DNA from: Bolinopsis microptera
Taxonomy: Eukaryota; Ctenophora; Tentaculata; Lobata; Bolinopsidae
Assembly (NCBI RefSeq): GCF_026151205.1
Contig: NC_087074.1
Coordinates: 5,268,001-5,332,000 of the forward strand
DNA length: 64,000 nucleotides
Direction of reading: 5' to 3'
Shown here: positions 1 to 12,500 of the stretch, in pieces
How the letters are laid out: every line of letters begins with the position of its first letter
How positions within the stretch are numbered: the stretch's first letter is position 1
Notes under the pieces: generated by a model
The model's database searches: none
Seen by the model: the letters and a program-made list of their open reading frames with translations, nothing else
What the model was told of the DNA's origin: nothing
Translations under genes and position numbers: made by a program

Positions 1-514
1 CTGGAACACTTTAGTCCACTCCAGAATCTCCAGGTCCTCCTGAACGATATAAGCAGCTTCAGTGTGAGCTACAATAGACCTCTGTAAAACGTACAATACA
101 GACTCTTGGAGATGGCACCTATCAAACAAAGTCTCACAAGCCACCTTCCTCAGATCTCCGGGGAGAGAAACACACTTCTGAACTAGAGTGGAGAGGAACT
201 CCACCGCCACAAGTCTAACCTCCCTGTTGCTCTCACACACACACTGGTTGATCCGCTTGTGATCGTATCTCGCCCTGCAGTACCACAAACACACTGTCAC
301 TAATAATTCCAGGTAACTCTTGGAGATCTTTCGGAGTCTCTCAGCTACGGAGAGACGAGAGTCTAGTTTGGGGTCTTTCTCAGAGAGGGTGGTCATGAAG
401 AAGGGATCTGCGTAGAGTTCGTCTCTGATGGACATGCGGTGTTTGTGGAATAGCTCGTACACTTCTTGGGAAAGGTATTTGCTTGTTGCGTTGAACTTTG
501 CGTTGTGACAACTC
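1..514 (-). CDS. DOP1: DOP1 exon 20 (runs off the left edge)
   Basis: Open throughout from the acceptor CCGCAG at 515-516. Contains [36 protein letters not shown] and [13 protein letters not shown], matching the family's post-linker helical block (LGNRDVQVKSVEVLIRIM). The 3' part of the gene lies outside the window. Confidence 0.9.
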
Positions 515-3500
515 CTGCGGTTACGATATTTAACGTGAATTTTAAGTGCATTTTAACATAACTTCCTTATGAATGGGCCATATTCTTGAACTCCGATAAG
601 ATTATGAACCGACCATTATACACAAATACGCTGATTAAGAAACTTTAATATGATAATCAAGATATTGTCATAAATGAATCACCTGATAAAAGGGGTGGGG
701 TCAGCCTGCATCATGGACAGGATGATCTGCCAGAGATATTTGCTCCTGTTAGTATCGTACTCCTGGGAGTAGAACAGTTCGTTCTGACAATCTGTCCTCT
801 TCTTCTCCTCCTTAAGCTTCAAACTCTCATTGTCTCCCGTCATCTCACTCTCTGCTGTACTGTACTCCGCTTCACTGTCCTCGGAGAACACTGACAGTTT
901 AGTGCGAGTGTTGAGCGAGTGTGCGTCCTCTGTCTCACCATGCGAGTGCAGTGACAGAGTGTCTTCAGGCTCCGGAGGAGTGTAGGTCTCGGGTAAGGCG
1001 AGCTTGCGCGCGCTGGATGGGTGGAGCAGTTGGATGAGGAGGGGGTCTAGGATCCTGTTGAGATCTCCGTAGTGGAAACATTGGGAGATCCAGGCTTTAG
1101 CAAGCAGTCTGGACTGATAGTCAGATCCTCCAAGGCACTCCAACAAGACTAATGTGGTCCTGCAAAATAGAGGGTTCAGAGATTGTACACGTGCAGAATT
1201 TGGAGGGTATGTTCAGAGCTTTAACTCTTCTCGTTTTTACATGATGAGCAGTATTAATTTTTTTTCTCCAGATCAAGATGTTTTGTATAATGTAATCTTA
1301 TTTGAATTAGGGTTACCAATAACCAAACTCCAAAGTCCAAAGTCGTGTAATGCGATTCGTGAAATAATCCTCTGTAATTTGCTATTATTTGCTATCCCTT
1401 ATTATTTGCTATTAGACCACCTCCACGTGTGCACTCTGCAGGTGCACAGGTTGCAGAGATAACTAATATCTTTCTTTCACCGCACTACCAGTGTAGCAGA
1501 TAACAGCTTTCATACTCAGCTCACTTGAGTAAGTTACTCTTTAATGGAAGGAAAGGTATTTCTTAATACATCAATATTAGAGTCATTGCGTTATATTTGA
1601 CCGTAGTAGCATTGACCAACACCAATAATGTCAGAGAAAGATGGTAGCGATCATTCAATTCCAGAGTGGCGTTGTTTGTGAAACTAAGTGGCATTGTTTG
1701 TGAAACTATATTAGCGAACGGAATGCATGAATGGAAATGAAAACACGTACAATCGTTTTCTTTCAGACACGACGTGACCCCTCTAATATCGGAGCGAACG
1801 AAACGGTCGGCTGACATCATTCTTCTTTGTGTACCATCACCGGATAAAACAATGTTAGTACATTAGAGGACACACACCAAAAATTACTCCTTTATCAACA
1901 AAACGGTTGATTGATGGACTGAAATGGTAGATAAAATCTAATGGAGCTAGCAGCCATTGTTCAAACCACGGTGACCATTGTACTCGACCCGTCTGGGGGA
2001 ATGCAATGGTCACGTGACCGATGTAAAACTTGTCACGTGATCAGCCTAGCACGGTTTAAAAGTCCGGGAGAGACGGCCAGGAATCAGTTTACTGCATCAT
2101 GATCTCTCAAACTGTTACCTTGATCCTGCTGATGGTGGTGCTGGAGATTAACAGCATGGTTGTTCAATACGACGGAACGGATTTAGGTGAGTTACTGTTG
2201 TGGAACTATTTGGCGGGTTAGATTAATTAGTTAGTTCTACCAGATACCTAGATCAAAATCTAAACTTTCAAAGTGTTCCACTTTAGTTTGGGGTTAATTT
2301 GTGTCCTTTTCCTCGAGTCTGGAGGACCTATGAACATTTTGATTTTAATGAAAACGTTAGGACTCAGACTCATAATCATAAGGCTAGAATTAGTATGCAA
2401 TGAGCGTTAACTTCCCCTGGAAGGAAGTTGCAAGAAGTTAAATGAGGAACTGAGATATTACGTTGCAGACCCTCATGAAACCCTCATGACCCAACACATT
2501 ATCTCCTCAGTTGATGGAAGCGAATTAGTAGCGGTGAAGAAGAGACAAGCCTTCAGACTGGGAAACAGGAACCAGGCCAGCAGACTTAGAGTATTTGGGA
2601 GCGGCAGTGGCACGACCCGGTCTGAGGACAGGGGACGACTTCTCTTTGGACCCGCTAAAAAGGTGATGAAGAAGGAACGCGTTTAGCAGGCCACTAAGCG
2701 GGAGAGGAGGGTGACCTTCTCGATGACAGGACATTTAAGGGGCAGTTTTTTTTGATGTGAAGAGTATCAGCCTGACGTTTTTTGTGTTTCAAGCCATGAA
2801 TTTGCTGTTTGAATTTGCATCGTAAAATCGAATACTTGTTTTATTGCTACTTAGAACTTTGGAGTAAGACTTCATCGTCAACACTATTCAAAGTTAATAA
2901 ACAAATGTCTCTCAAACCTGCTAAGGTCCTTGCCGGACACTTGAAGTTTGCTCCACTCTTTGCAGTTATCAGCTAGACTTGCTGATATGTGCCAGAACAC
3001 TGTGAACCGTCTCAGTCCCTCTAATCGGTTAGACTGAAGGGAGAGTCTGTTATTAGTCTGTGAGTCTGTTATTAGTCTGTGAGAGAGTCTGTTATTACAG
3101 AACAACAGCTCTATGTCCAGTTATGATTCATTATTGATAAGATGAATAGTAACTATAGCTGATCGGCCAAATAAAGGCAACTGATCTCAGACGTTTTTTG
3201 ATATTCAGTTATCTCAAAAGGAGGTTCTTAATTTCTTTAAGCTCAGGTTTTTTGGCAAACATAAACGTTAGTATAGGGAAAAAATAGGAATCTGTGAAAG
3301 ATGTGCTTACCACGAGATTGCTAGATAACATAGCACCGATAACATCTTCAGTTATATCAGGAGATGGAGCTAAATGGTGTAACTTCCACAGCAACTTCAC
3401 CACTCTGTGATGTAGATTTGCGTAGTTTGCCGACAAATATCCCCACAAACTCCGCACTATATCTGTAAAGTACAAGGTTTTGGACTGAATGAAACGGAGT

Positions 3501-6500
3501 TGAGTTTCTGATAACGTTGGCATGAGAACCACAGCTACACTTCCCTCCAGAGTCTTCCTTCCTGCTCCTTGCTCTTCCGCTGAAAAAAGTGTGTATGAAG
3601 GAGACGGTAAGTTGGCTACCAGCCAAGAGTGAACAGAATTAGTTTTAACACGTGACATTGCGCCGTGTAATGGATGAGCTGGCACGTGACAGATAAGTAT
3701 CTTAAATAAGAGGGAATGGTATTTGGCAAAAGTGTTAAAATTAAAGAAGTCATGTAACGACTGTTAATTCACTATTATAATACTGTACTGAGAATCTGCA
3801 ACGTGGCCACTTAACAGCTGCAGTAGATTACACGATTGAATAGCTATAAAGCGGAGTGATATAATACATGATGTAATAGACATTTTCAGGTGTTTGCTTC
3901 TCATAATTCATGACTCATGAGAGTACCAGAGTTTGGGCCTGGGGCCAAGTGGCAAGTCAAGTGTTTAATATTAGGTTTACAATTCGAGAGTATAGTCTAG
4001 TACTAATGAAATCGAAAAGTGCGCGTTTTGAAATTGAGGTCATGGTAAATGTTGCGCCAAATCATGTTGCATCTCACGTTTGTCCCCGCGCGTTACGTTT
4101 ACGAGCAGTACGGCTATATTTGGCACACTCGACGGATGACTGGCAGTTTTAGGTCAAGTTTCACGCAACATTAAACCGGATCTAGTATGTGTCACAGATA
4201 TTTTCAAACACTTTGCTGTAATGACTGAGTGATAAAGTTACAACTGAACCAACCTATCGAAAGGGTGAGCCCGATTAGAACTGTTAATGTCTTGATAGAC
4301 GCGAGAACTATTTCCTCCCAGTTTGTTATTTTGCAACACTCTAAAAGAGACAAAAGCCACCCTGGTAACGCTATCTTTTCATCTGAAATCATACATGGGA
4401 TTATTTCAGTACTTTAATCTTTAGTTCAGTACTTTGATCATTAGTTTTCTTACGAAACTCAGAGACGTAATTCAATTTTCTACTTCTGGAAGTGACATCA
4501 CACTTTCACTAGGAATTAAAATGCAAACAGAATGAGACGATTATCACGCTACCTATCTTCCCATTTATAGTTGAGTCAGTGAGAAGAAGCGGTTGTTTAA
4601 GTGTCTCATTATCCATGTTACAAAAGATAGGGAAACAAGCAAAGTCTAGGAGAAGAGCACAGGCAGGAAGAAACATGGTCACTATCTCCTCTACATCTGC
4701 TGAGTCACATGATGAATTGTAGACTGATAGCACGCGCGTTCTCACCAGTTCGTGCAGGAATGCTTGGTAACTGGGGGGAGCACGTGATCAGTGTACTATT
4801 ATATGAGTATGTCAAACATCTCCGGTATTTGCATGTGTTCAATGTTGATTGTGATGGAAAAATACATAGATAGATAATAAAATGCTGTAAATATGTTGAT
4901 ATTGACAGACTTAATTTTTAATTTGTTGTTCACGAAACTTAGAGGACTTGATTACACAAAACATTAACACATTTTCATCAACAGCAAATAAATTCCTTAC
5001 ATAGAGATAGCCTCAGAAACGTAATCCTGACTTGGCAGCAGCCCTGCTACAGATGCTAACTTTACTTCGTCCTCGCTTTCCACGTCAAACATCACACTCA
5101 TCTCATCCATTTGCAGTTCTTTTTGGGATTCTGATGCTGATTTCTTCTTCTTCTTCTTATTATCCCCTCCTCCTGCACCACTTTCCTCTTTTACTTCTCC
5201 TTCTTCAGGTTTATCTGCTGTAGGAATGTAGGCGTTACATTATTTTATGTGTATATTTACTCGTTCTTAATGCAAATGATTTCTGAGCATAACTGACTAG
5301 GAATCTAATCACTAATTCTTGGAAACAAACAAATTTGGAACAATGTAACAGCCCTGAAATTCCAAGAATTACGACCTGCTCGATTCCGGAACTACATACT
5401 TATAATCTATAACTATGTAGTTCTAGAAGCAAGTAAAACATGCTGTCAAGTCAACCCCACATAGCGATAGATATAATATGCAATATGAATTCTGATCGAA
5501 AATCTTGAAATCAAAACACCGATTTGTTTTAACCATATTAAACTCTAAAATAGAACAAACTTCTCTATATAAAACTAATAGCATTAGAAAACACACTCAC
5601 TGTCAGGATTAGCATATATATTGTCCGTGCTAACAGTAGTTGGTTGTGCGCGAGACAGCAGATTAGAACTGGTCTCTATAGCGTGCGCCAGGGTCGCGCC
5701 GTTTAGCATGGCGACATGCGCGTGCAGATACTTGCAAATACTCTGCAGCACTTGGGGGAGGAAGGTAGCCTGTACTGACGCACTGTACTCCTGAGATCGT
5801 GTGTAACTGTTATATTATTAGTATAAATATTGTTATTATTAGTATTATTGTTATTATATTGTTATTATATTGTTATTATTAGTATTATTATTATGTAGTT
5901 ATATTGCACATCTCCAGCATTTGTACACTATGCACCAGTTTATATTGTTCATTTAACATCTGCTGTCTGCGTGTAGACTGCACAGTGTACAATCTCATGA
6001 GTTGTACATTCCACTTCCTAAAATATGTACAATGTATAAAATATTTCCCCAGAAATGTACAGTGCTATACATCAAGTCACGTGATATCTAAGTTTTACAA
6101 ATCGTACAGAGTATAATATTATAATATATCTTCTCAAATATCTAGTGAGATAGTGTATTGAGTTTCAGGTCTCCCATCCAAAGCATCATACTTCTTAAAT
6201 ACTTACATCATGATGATAATTTACAGTAACATAATACTGTAATAACACATTAACCACTTCACTATAACCATGACAATTTAATTTAATAAAACATTACCCG
6301 ATTTTGGTGTGTAACATTCATTTAATCTATTTATAGCCAACATGATAAGATTTAATTCTATCGAACCATATTATCTCTATTGATTTAAATAAGTATTGAC
6401 TGATCACTGTAGAGCTGTAGTCGGCCCCAATGTAAATCCCACATGAAATGTAGGTATAGCTGTGCAGGCGGATTGTGTTACATGTATATAACTTTTAACT

Positions 6501-9500
6501 TATGTGTGCAGTGTTAGTGACATGATAACTGATCCAGTCTACCACCTGGTATACTGTTCTACTGACTGTGAAGCTGGGACTATTGACTAGTGACTAGTGA
6601 CTGTGACTGTGACTAGTGACTGTGACTGTGACTAGTGACTAGTGACTAGTGACTAGTGACTAGTGACTAGTGATTAGTGACTAGTGACTAGTGACTAGTG
6701 ATTAGTGACTAGTGAATAGTGACTAGTGAATAGTGACTAGTGACTAAGATCACAGTCAGTAACCGTGTGAGGGTGTGTCCGAGTGGGGGTCCACTAATTG
6801 GCAGGCAAGTTGACCAATACATAGATTAGTTTAATTACAATAACAAAGTGATTAGTAAAAATGCTCTATTTTCGATTTTTTTTTAAATGTTCTATTTTTG
6901 ATTTGAATAAAGTTATATACGTAATAATAAACAATAACAAACTCACAAAAGAGACGATCTCGAGCAAGAAGTCGGTGAGAGATAGGATCTCCTCAAAGTC
7001 AGGATCTGTACTGGGAACAAAGAGTTTGCTGTTCTCCTCCTTGTTATCCTCCTTGTTATCCTCCTTGTTATCCTCCTTGTTATCCTCCTTGTTATCCTCC
7101 TTGTTATCATCCTTACTACTCTCACTATTTTTACTAGTCAGCTGATCAGACAGCCAGTCCCACAGTAGCCCCGGCTCAAATGTACCCAACAGATGGTTAG
7201 CTGCTTTTATCAACTCTAAGATATATATCATGATATTTAGTGCTGTAGTACAAAGTGAACAACGGTATATTGGTAATTTTGTGCCCCAAGTGTGCCCAAG
7301 TGTACCTAGCTAGATTACCAACTGACCCAAGACAACAACAACATACCTAGAGGTATCACTTATACTCGGGATAAAGTTAAGCACCAATAAATTCACCTTT
7401 ACCACTGTTTATAATCATCACTAACTAAATTGTCTGATAATACGGTCAACTGATAACGTACCTTTAGCAGTGACGGTGGTTAGTAGTTTGAGTTGGTTGA
7501 TGTTAGAGGCAGTAACACTGATACCCTGAGATACACAGTTCTTATACAGGGCCCTGGTAATGTCTACTAGCAGGTCCTCTACTATTGCACTTCCTGAAAA
7601 GTTAGTGAGATAAGACGGGGTTAGTGGGTGAAGGGGTGGGGAGCGGGAAATGGAACAAAGCAAGGAGCTCTTATCAACCTTAACCCGGGTTAATTAAAGG
7701 GAACTAATTCAATTAGAGTAAACTAGTTGTGATTTAGGTATGAAGAAGTTGAGGTATGTTAAGTATGTTAGGTATGAAGAAGTGGAGACTGACCAAAGTC
7801 CTGTCTGTCCATGAGACTGTTGATGATCCTGTAGGGCTGCATAACTATACTCTTATCCTCGCTGTTAACATACAGCATGTCTCTCAGACATGTCATCATG
7901 TACGGTCTGCCGTATTGACTGAAGAGAGGAGGAGAGTGTTAGTGATAAGAGGAGGACAGTGTTAGTGATAAGAGGAGGACAGTGTTAGTGATAAGAGGAG
8001 GACAGTGTTAGTGATAAGAGGGGGACAGTGTTAGTGATAAGAGGGGGACAGTGTTAGTGATAAGAGGAGGACAGTGTTAGTGATAAGAGGGGGACAGTGT
8101 TAGTGATAAGAGGGGGACAGTGTTAGTGATAAGAGGAGGACAGTGTTAGTGATAAGAGGAGGACAGTGTTAGTGATAAGAGGAGGACAGTGTTAGTGATT
8201 AGAGGAGGACAGTGTTAGAGATAAGAGGAGGACAGTGTTAGTGATAAGAGGAGAACAGTGTTAGTGATAAGAGGAGGACAGTGTTAGTGATAAGAGGAGG
8301 ACAGTGTTAGTGATAAGAGGAGGACAGTGTTAGTGATAAGAGGAGGACAGTGTTAGAGATAAGAGGAGAACAGTGTTAGTGACAAGAGGAGGACAATGTT
8401 AGTGATAAGAGGAGGACAGTGTTAGTGATAAGAGGAGGACAGTGTTAGAGATAAGAGGAGGACAGTGTTAGTGATAAGAGGAGGACAGTGTTAGTGATAA
8501 GAGGAGGACAGTGTTAGTGATAAGAGGAGGACAGTGTTAGTGATAAGAGGAGAACAGTGTTAGTGATAAGAGGGGGACAGTGTTAGTGATAAGAGGAGAA
8601 CAGTGTTAGTGATAAGAGGAGAACAGTGTTAGTGATAAGAGGAGGACAGTGTTAGTGATAACAGGAGGACAGTGTTAGTGATAAGAGGAGGACAGTGTTA
8701 GTGATAAGAGGAGGACAGTGTTAGTGATAAGAGGAGGACAGTGTTAGTGATAAGAGGAGGACAGTGTTAGTGATAAGAAGAGAACAGTGTTAGTGATAAG
8801 AGGAGAACAGTGTTAGTGATAAGAGGAGGACAGTGTTAGTGATAAGAGGAGGACAGTGTTAGTGATAAGAGGAGAACAGTGTTAGTGATAAGAGGAGGAC
8901 AGTGTTAGTGATAAGAGGAGAACAGTGTTAGTGATAAGAGGAGAACAGTGTTAGTGATAAGAGGAGGACAGTGTTAGTGATAAGAGGAGGACAGTGTTAG
9001 TGATAAGAGGAGGACAGTGTCATTGATAAGAGGAGGACAGTGTTAGCGATAAGAGGAGAACAGTGTTAGTGATAACAGGAGGACAGTGTTAGTGATAAGA
9101 GGAGGACAGTGTTAGTGATAAGAGGAGGACAGTGTTAGTGATAAGAGGAGGACAGTGTTAGTTATAAGAGGAGGACAGTGTTAGAGATAAGAGGAGGACA
9201 GTGTTAGTGATAAGAGGAGAACAGTGTTAGTGATAAGAGGAGGACAGTGTTAGTGATAAGAGGACAGTGTTAGTTATAAGAGGAGGACAGTGTTAGAGAT
9301 AAGAGGAGGACAGTGTTAGTGATAAGAGGAGGACAGTGTTAGTGATAAGAGGAGGACAGTGTTAGAGATAAGAGGAGGACAGTGTTAGTGATAAGAGGAG
9401 AACAGTGTTAGTGATAAGAGGAGGACAGTGTTATTGATAAGAGGAGGACAGTGTTAGTGATAAGAGGAGGACAGTGTTAGTGATAACAGGAGGACAGTGT

Positions 9501-12500
9501 TAGTGATAAGAGGAGGACAGTGTTAGTGATAAGAAGATGACAGTGTTAGTGATAAGAGGAGGACAGTGTTAGTGATAAGAGGAGAACAGTGTTAGTGATA
9601 AGAGGAGGACGGTGTTAGTGATAAGAGGAGGACAGTGTTAGTGATAACAGGAGGACAGTGTTAGTGATAAGAGGAGGACAGTGTTAGTGATAAGAGGAGG
9701 ACAGTGTTAGTGATAAGAGGAGGACAGTGTTAGTGATAAGAGGAGGACAGTGTTAGTGATAAGAGGGGGACAGTGTTAGTGATAAGAGGGGGACAGTGTT
9801 AGTGATAAGAGGAGGACAGTGTTAGTGATAAGAGGAGGACAGTGTTAGTGATAAGAGGAGAACAGTGTTAGTGATAAGAGGGGGACAGTGTTAGTGATAA
9901 GAGGAGAACAGTGTTAGTGATAAGAGGAGGACAGTGTTAGTGATAAGAGGAGGACAGTGTTAGTGATAAGAGGGGGACAGTGTTAGTGATAAGAGGGGGA
10001 CAGTGTTAGTGATAAGAGGAGGACAGTGTTAGTGATAAGAGGACAGTGTTAGTTATAAGAGGAGGACAGTGTTAGAGATAAGAGGAGGACAGTGTTAGTG
10101 ATAAGAGGAGGACAGTGTTAGTGATAAGAGGAGGACAGTGTTAGAGATAAGAGGAGGACAGTGTTAGTGATAAGAGGAGAACAGTGTTAGTGATAAGAGG
10201 AGGACAGTGTTATTGATAAGAGGAGGACAGTGTTAGTGATAAGAGGAGGACAGTGTTAGTGATAACAGGAGGACAGTGTTAGTGATAAGAGGAGGACAGT
10301 GTTAGTGATAAGAAGATGACAGTGTTAGTGATAAGAGGAGGACAGTGTTAGTGATAAGAGGAGAACAGTGTTAGTGATAAGAGGAGGACGGTGTTAGTGA
10401 TAAGAGGAGGACAGTGTTAGTGATAACAGGAGGACAGTGTTAGTGATAAGAGGAGGACAGTGTTAGTGATAAGAGGAGGACAGTGTTAGTGATAAGAGGA
10501 GGACAGTGTTAGTGATAAGAGGAGAACAGTGTTAGTGATAAGAGGAGGACGGTGTTAGTGATAAGAGGAGGACAGTGTTAGTGATAACAGGAGGACAGTG
10601 TTAGTGATAACAGGAGGACAGTGTTAGTGATAAGAGGAGGACAGTGTTAGTGATAAGAGGAGGACAGTGTTAGTGATAAGAGGAGGACAGTGTTAGTGAT
10701 AAGAGGAGGACAGTGTTAGTGATAAGAGGAGGACAGTGTTAGTGATAAGAGGAGGACGGTGTTAGTGATAAGAGGAGGACGGTGTTAGTGATAAGAGGAG
10801 GACGGTGTTAGTGATAAGAGGAGGACAGTGTTAGTGATAACAGGAGGACAGTGTTAGTGATAAGAGGAGGACAGTGTTAGTGATAAGAGGAGGACAGTGT
10901 TAGTGATAAGAGGAGAACAGTGTTAGTGATAAGAGGAGGACGGTGTTAGTGATAAGAGGAGGACAGTGTTAGTGATAACAGGAGGACAGTGTTAGTGATA
11001 AGAGGAGGACAGTGTTAGTGATAAGAGGAGGACAGTGTTAGTGATAAGAGGAGGACAGTGTTAGTGATAAGAGGGGGACAGTGTTAGTGATAAGAGGGGG
11101 ACAGTGTTAGTGATAAGAGGAGGACAGTGTTAGTGATAAGAGGAGGACAGTGTTAGTGATAAGAGGAGGACAGTGTTAGTGATAAGAGGGGGACAGTGTT
11201 AGTGATAAGAGGAGAACAGTGTTAGTGATAAGAGGAGGACAGTGTTAGTGATAAGAGGAGGACAGTGTTAGTGATAAGAGGGGGACAGTGTTAGTGATAA
11301 GAGGGGGACAGTGTTAGTGATAAGAGGAGGACAGTGTTAGTGATAAGAGGAGGACAGTGTTAGTGATAAGAGGAGAACAGTGTTAGTGATAAGAGGAGGA
11401 CAGTGTTAGTGATAAGAGGAGGACAGTGTTAGTGATAAGAGGAGGACAGTGTTAGTGATAAGAGGAGGACAGTGTTAGTGATAAGAGGAGGACAGTGTTA
11501 GTGATAAGAGGAGGACAGTGTTAGTGATAAGAGGAGGACAGTGTTAGTGATAAGAGGAGGACAGTGTTAGTGATAAGAGGAGGACAGTGTTAGTGATAAG
11601 AGGAGGACAGTGTTAGTGATAAGAGGAGGACAGTGTTAGTGATAAGAGGAGGACGGTGTTAGTGATAAGAGGAGAACAGTGTTAGTGATAAGAGGAGGAC
11701 AGTGTTAGTGATAAGAGGAGGACAGTGTTAGTGATAAGAGGAGGACAGTGTTAGTGATAAGAGGAGAACAGTGTTAGTGATAAGAGGAGGACAGTGTTAG
11801 TGATAAGAGGAGGACAGTGTTAGTGATAAGAGGGGGACAGTGTTAGTGATAAGAGGGGGACAGTGTTAGTGATAAGAGGAGGACAGTGTTAGTGATAAGA
11901 GGAGGACAGTGTTAGTGATAAGAGGAGAACAGTGTTAGTGATAAGAGGAGGACAGTGTTAGTGATAAAAGGAGGACAGTGTTAGTGATAAGAGGAGGACA
12001 GTGTTAGTGATAAGAGGAGGACAGTGTTAGTGATAAGAGGAGGACAGTGTTAGTGATAAGAGGAGGACAGTGTTAGTGATAAGAGGAGGACAGTGTTAGT
12101 GATAAGAGGAGGACGGTGTTAGTGATAAGAGGAGAACAGTGTTAGTGATAAGAGGAGGACAGTGTTAGTGATAAGAGGAGGACAGTGTTAGTGATAAGAG
12201 GAGGACAGTGTTAGTGATAACAGGAGGATAGTGTTAGTGATAAGAGGAGGACAGTGTTAGTGATAAGAGGGGGACAGTGTTAGTGATAAGAGGAGGACAG
12301 TGTTAGTGATAAGAGGAGGACAGTGTTAGTGATAAGAGGAGAACAGTGTTAGTGATAAGAGGAGGACAGTGTTAGTGATAAAAGGAGGACAGTGTTAGTG
12401 ATAAGAGGAGGACAGTGTTAGTGATAAGAGGAGGACAGTGTTAGTGATAAGAGGAGGACAGTGTTAGTGATAAGAGGAGGACAGTGTTAGTGATAAGAGG

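Noticed and set aside
1563-1820. 85-codon minus-strand ORF in DOP1 intron 18
   Set aside because: No homology, no splice or promoter context, and composition like the surrounding intron.
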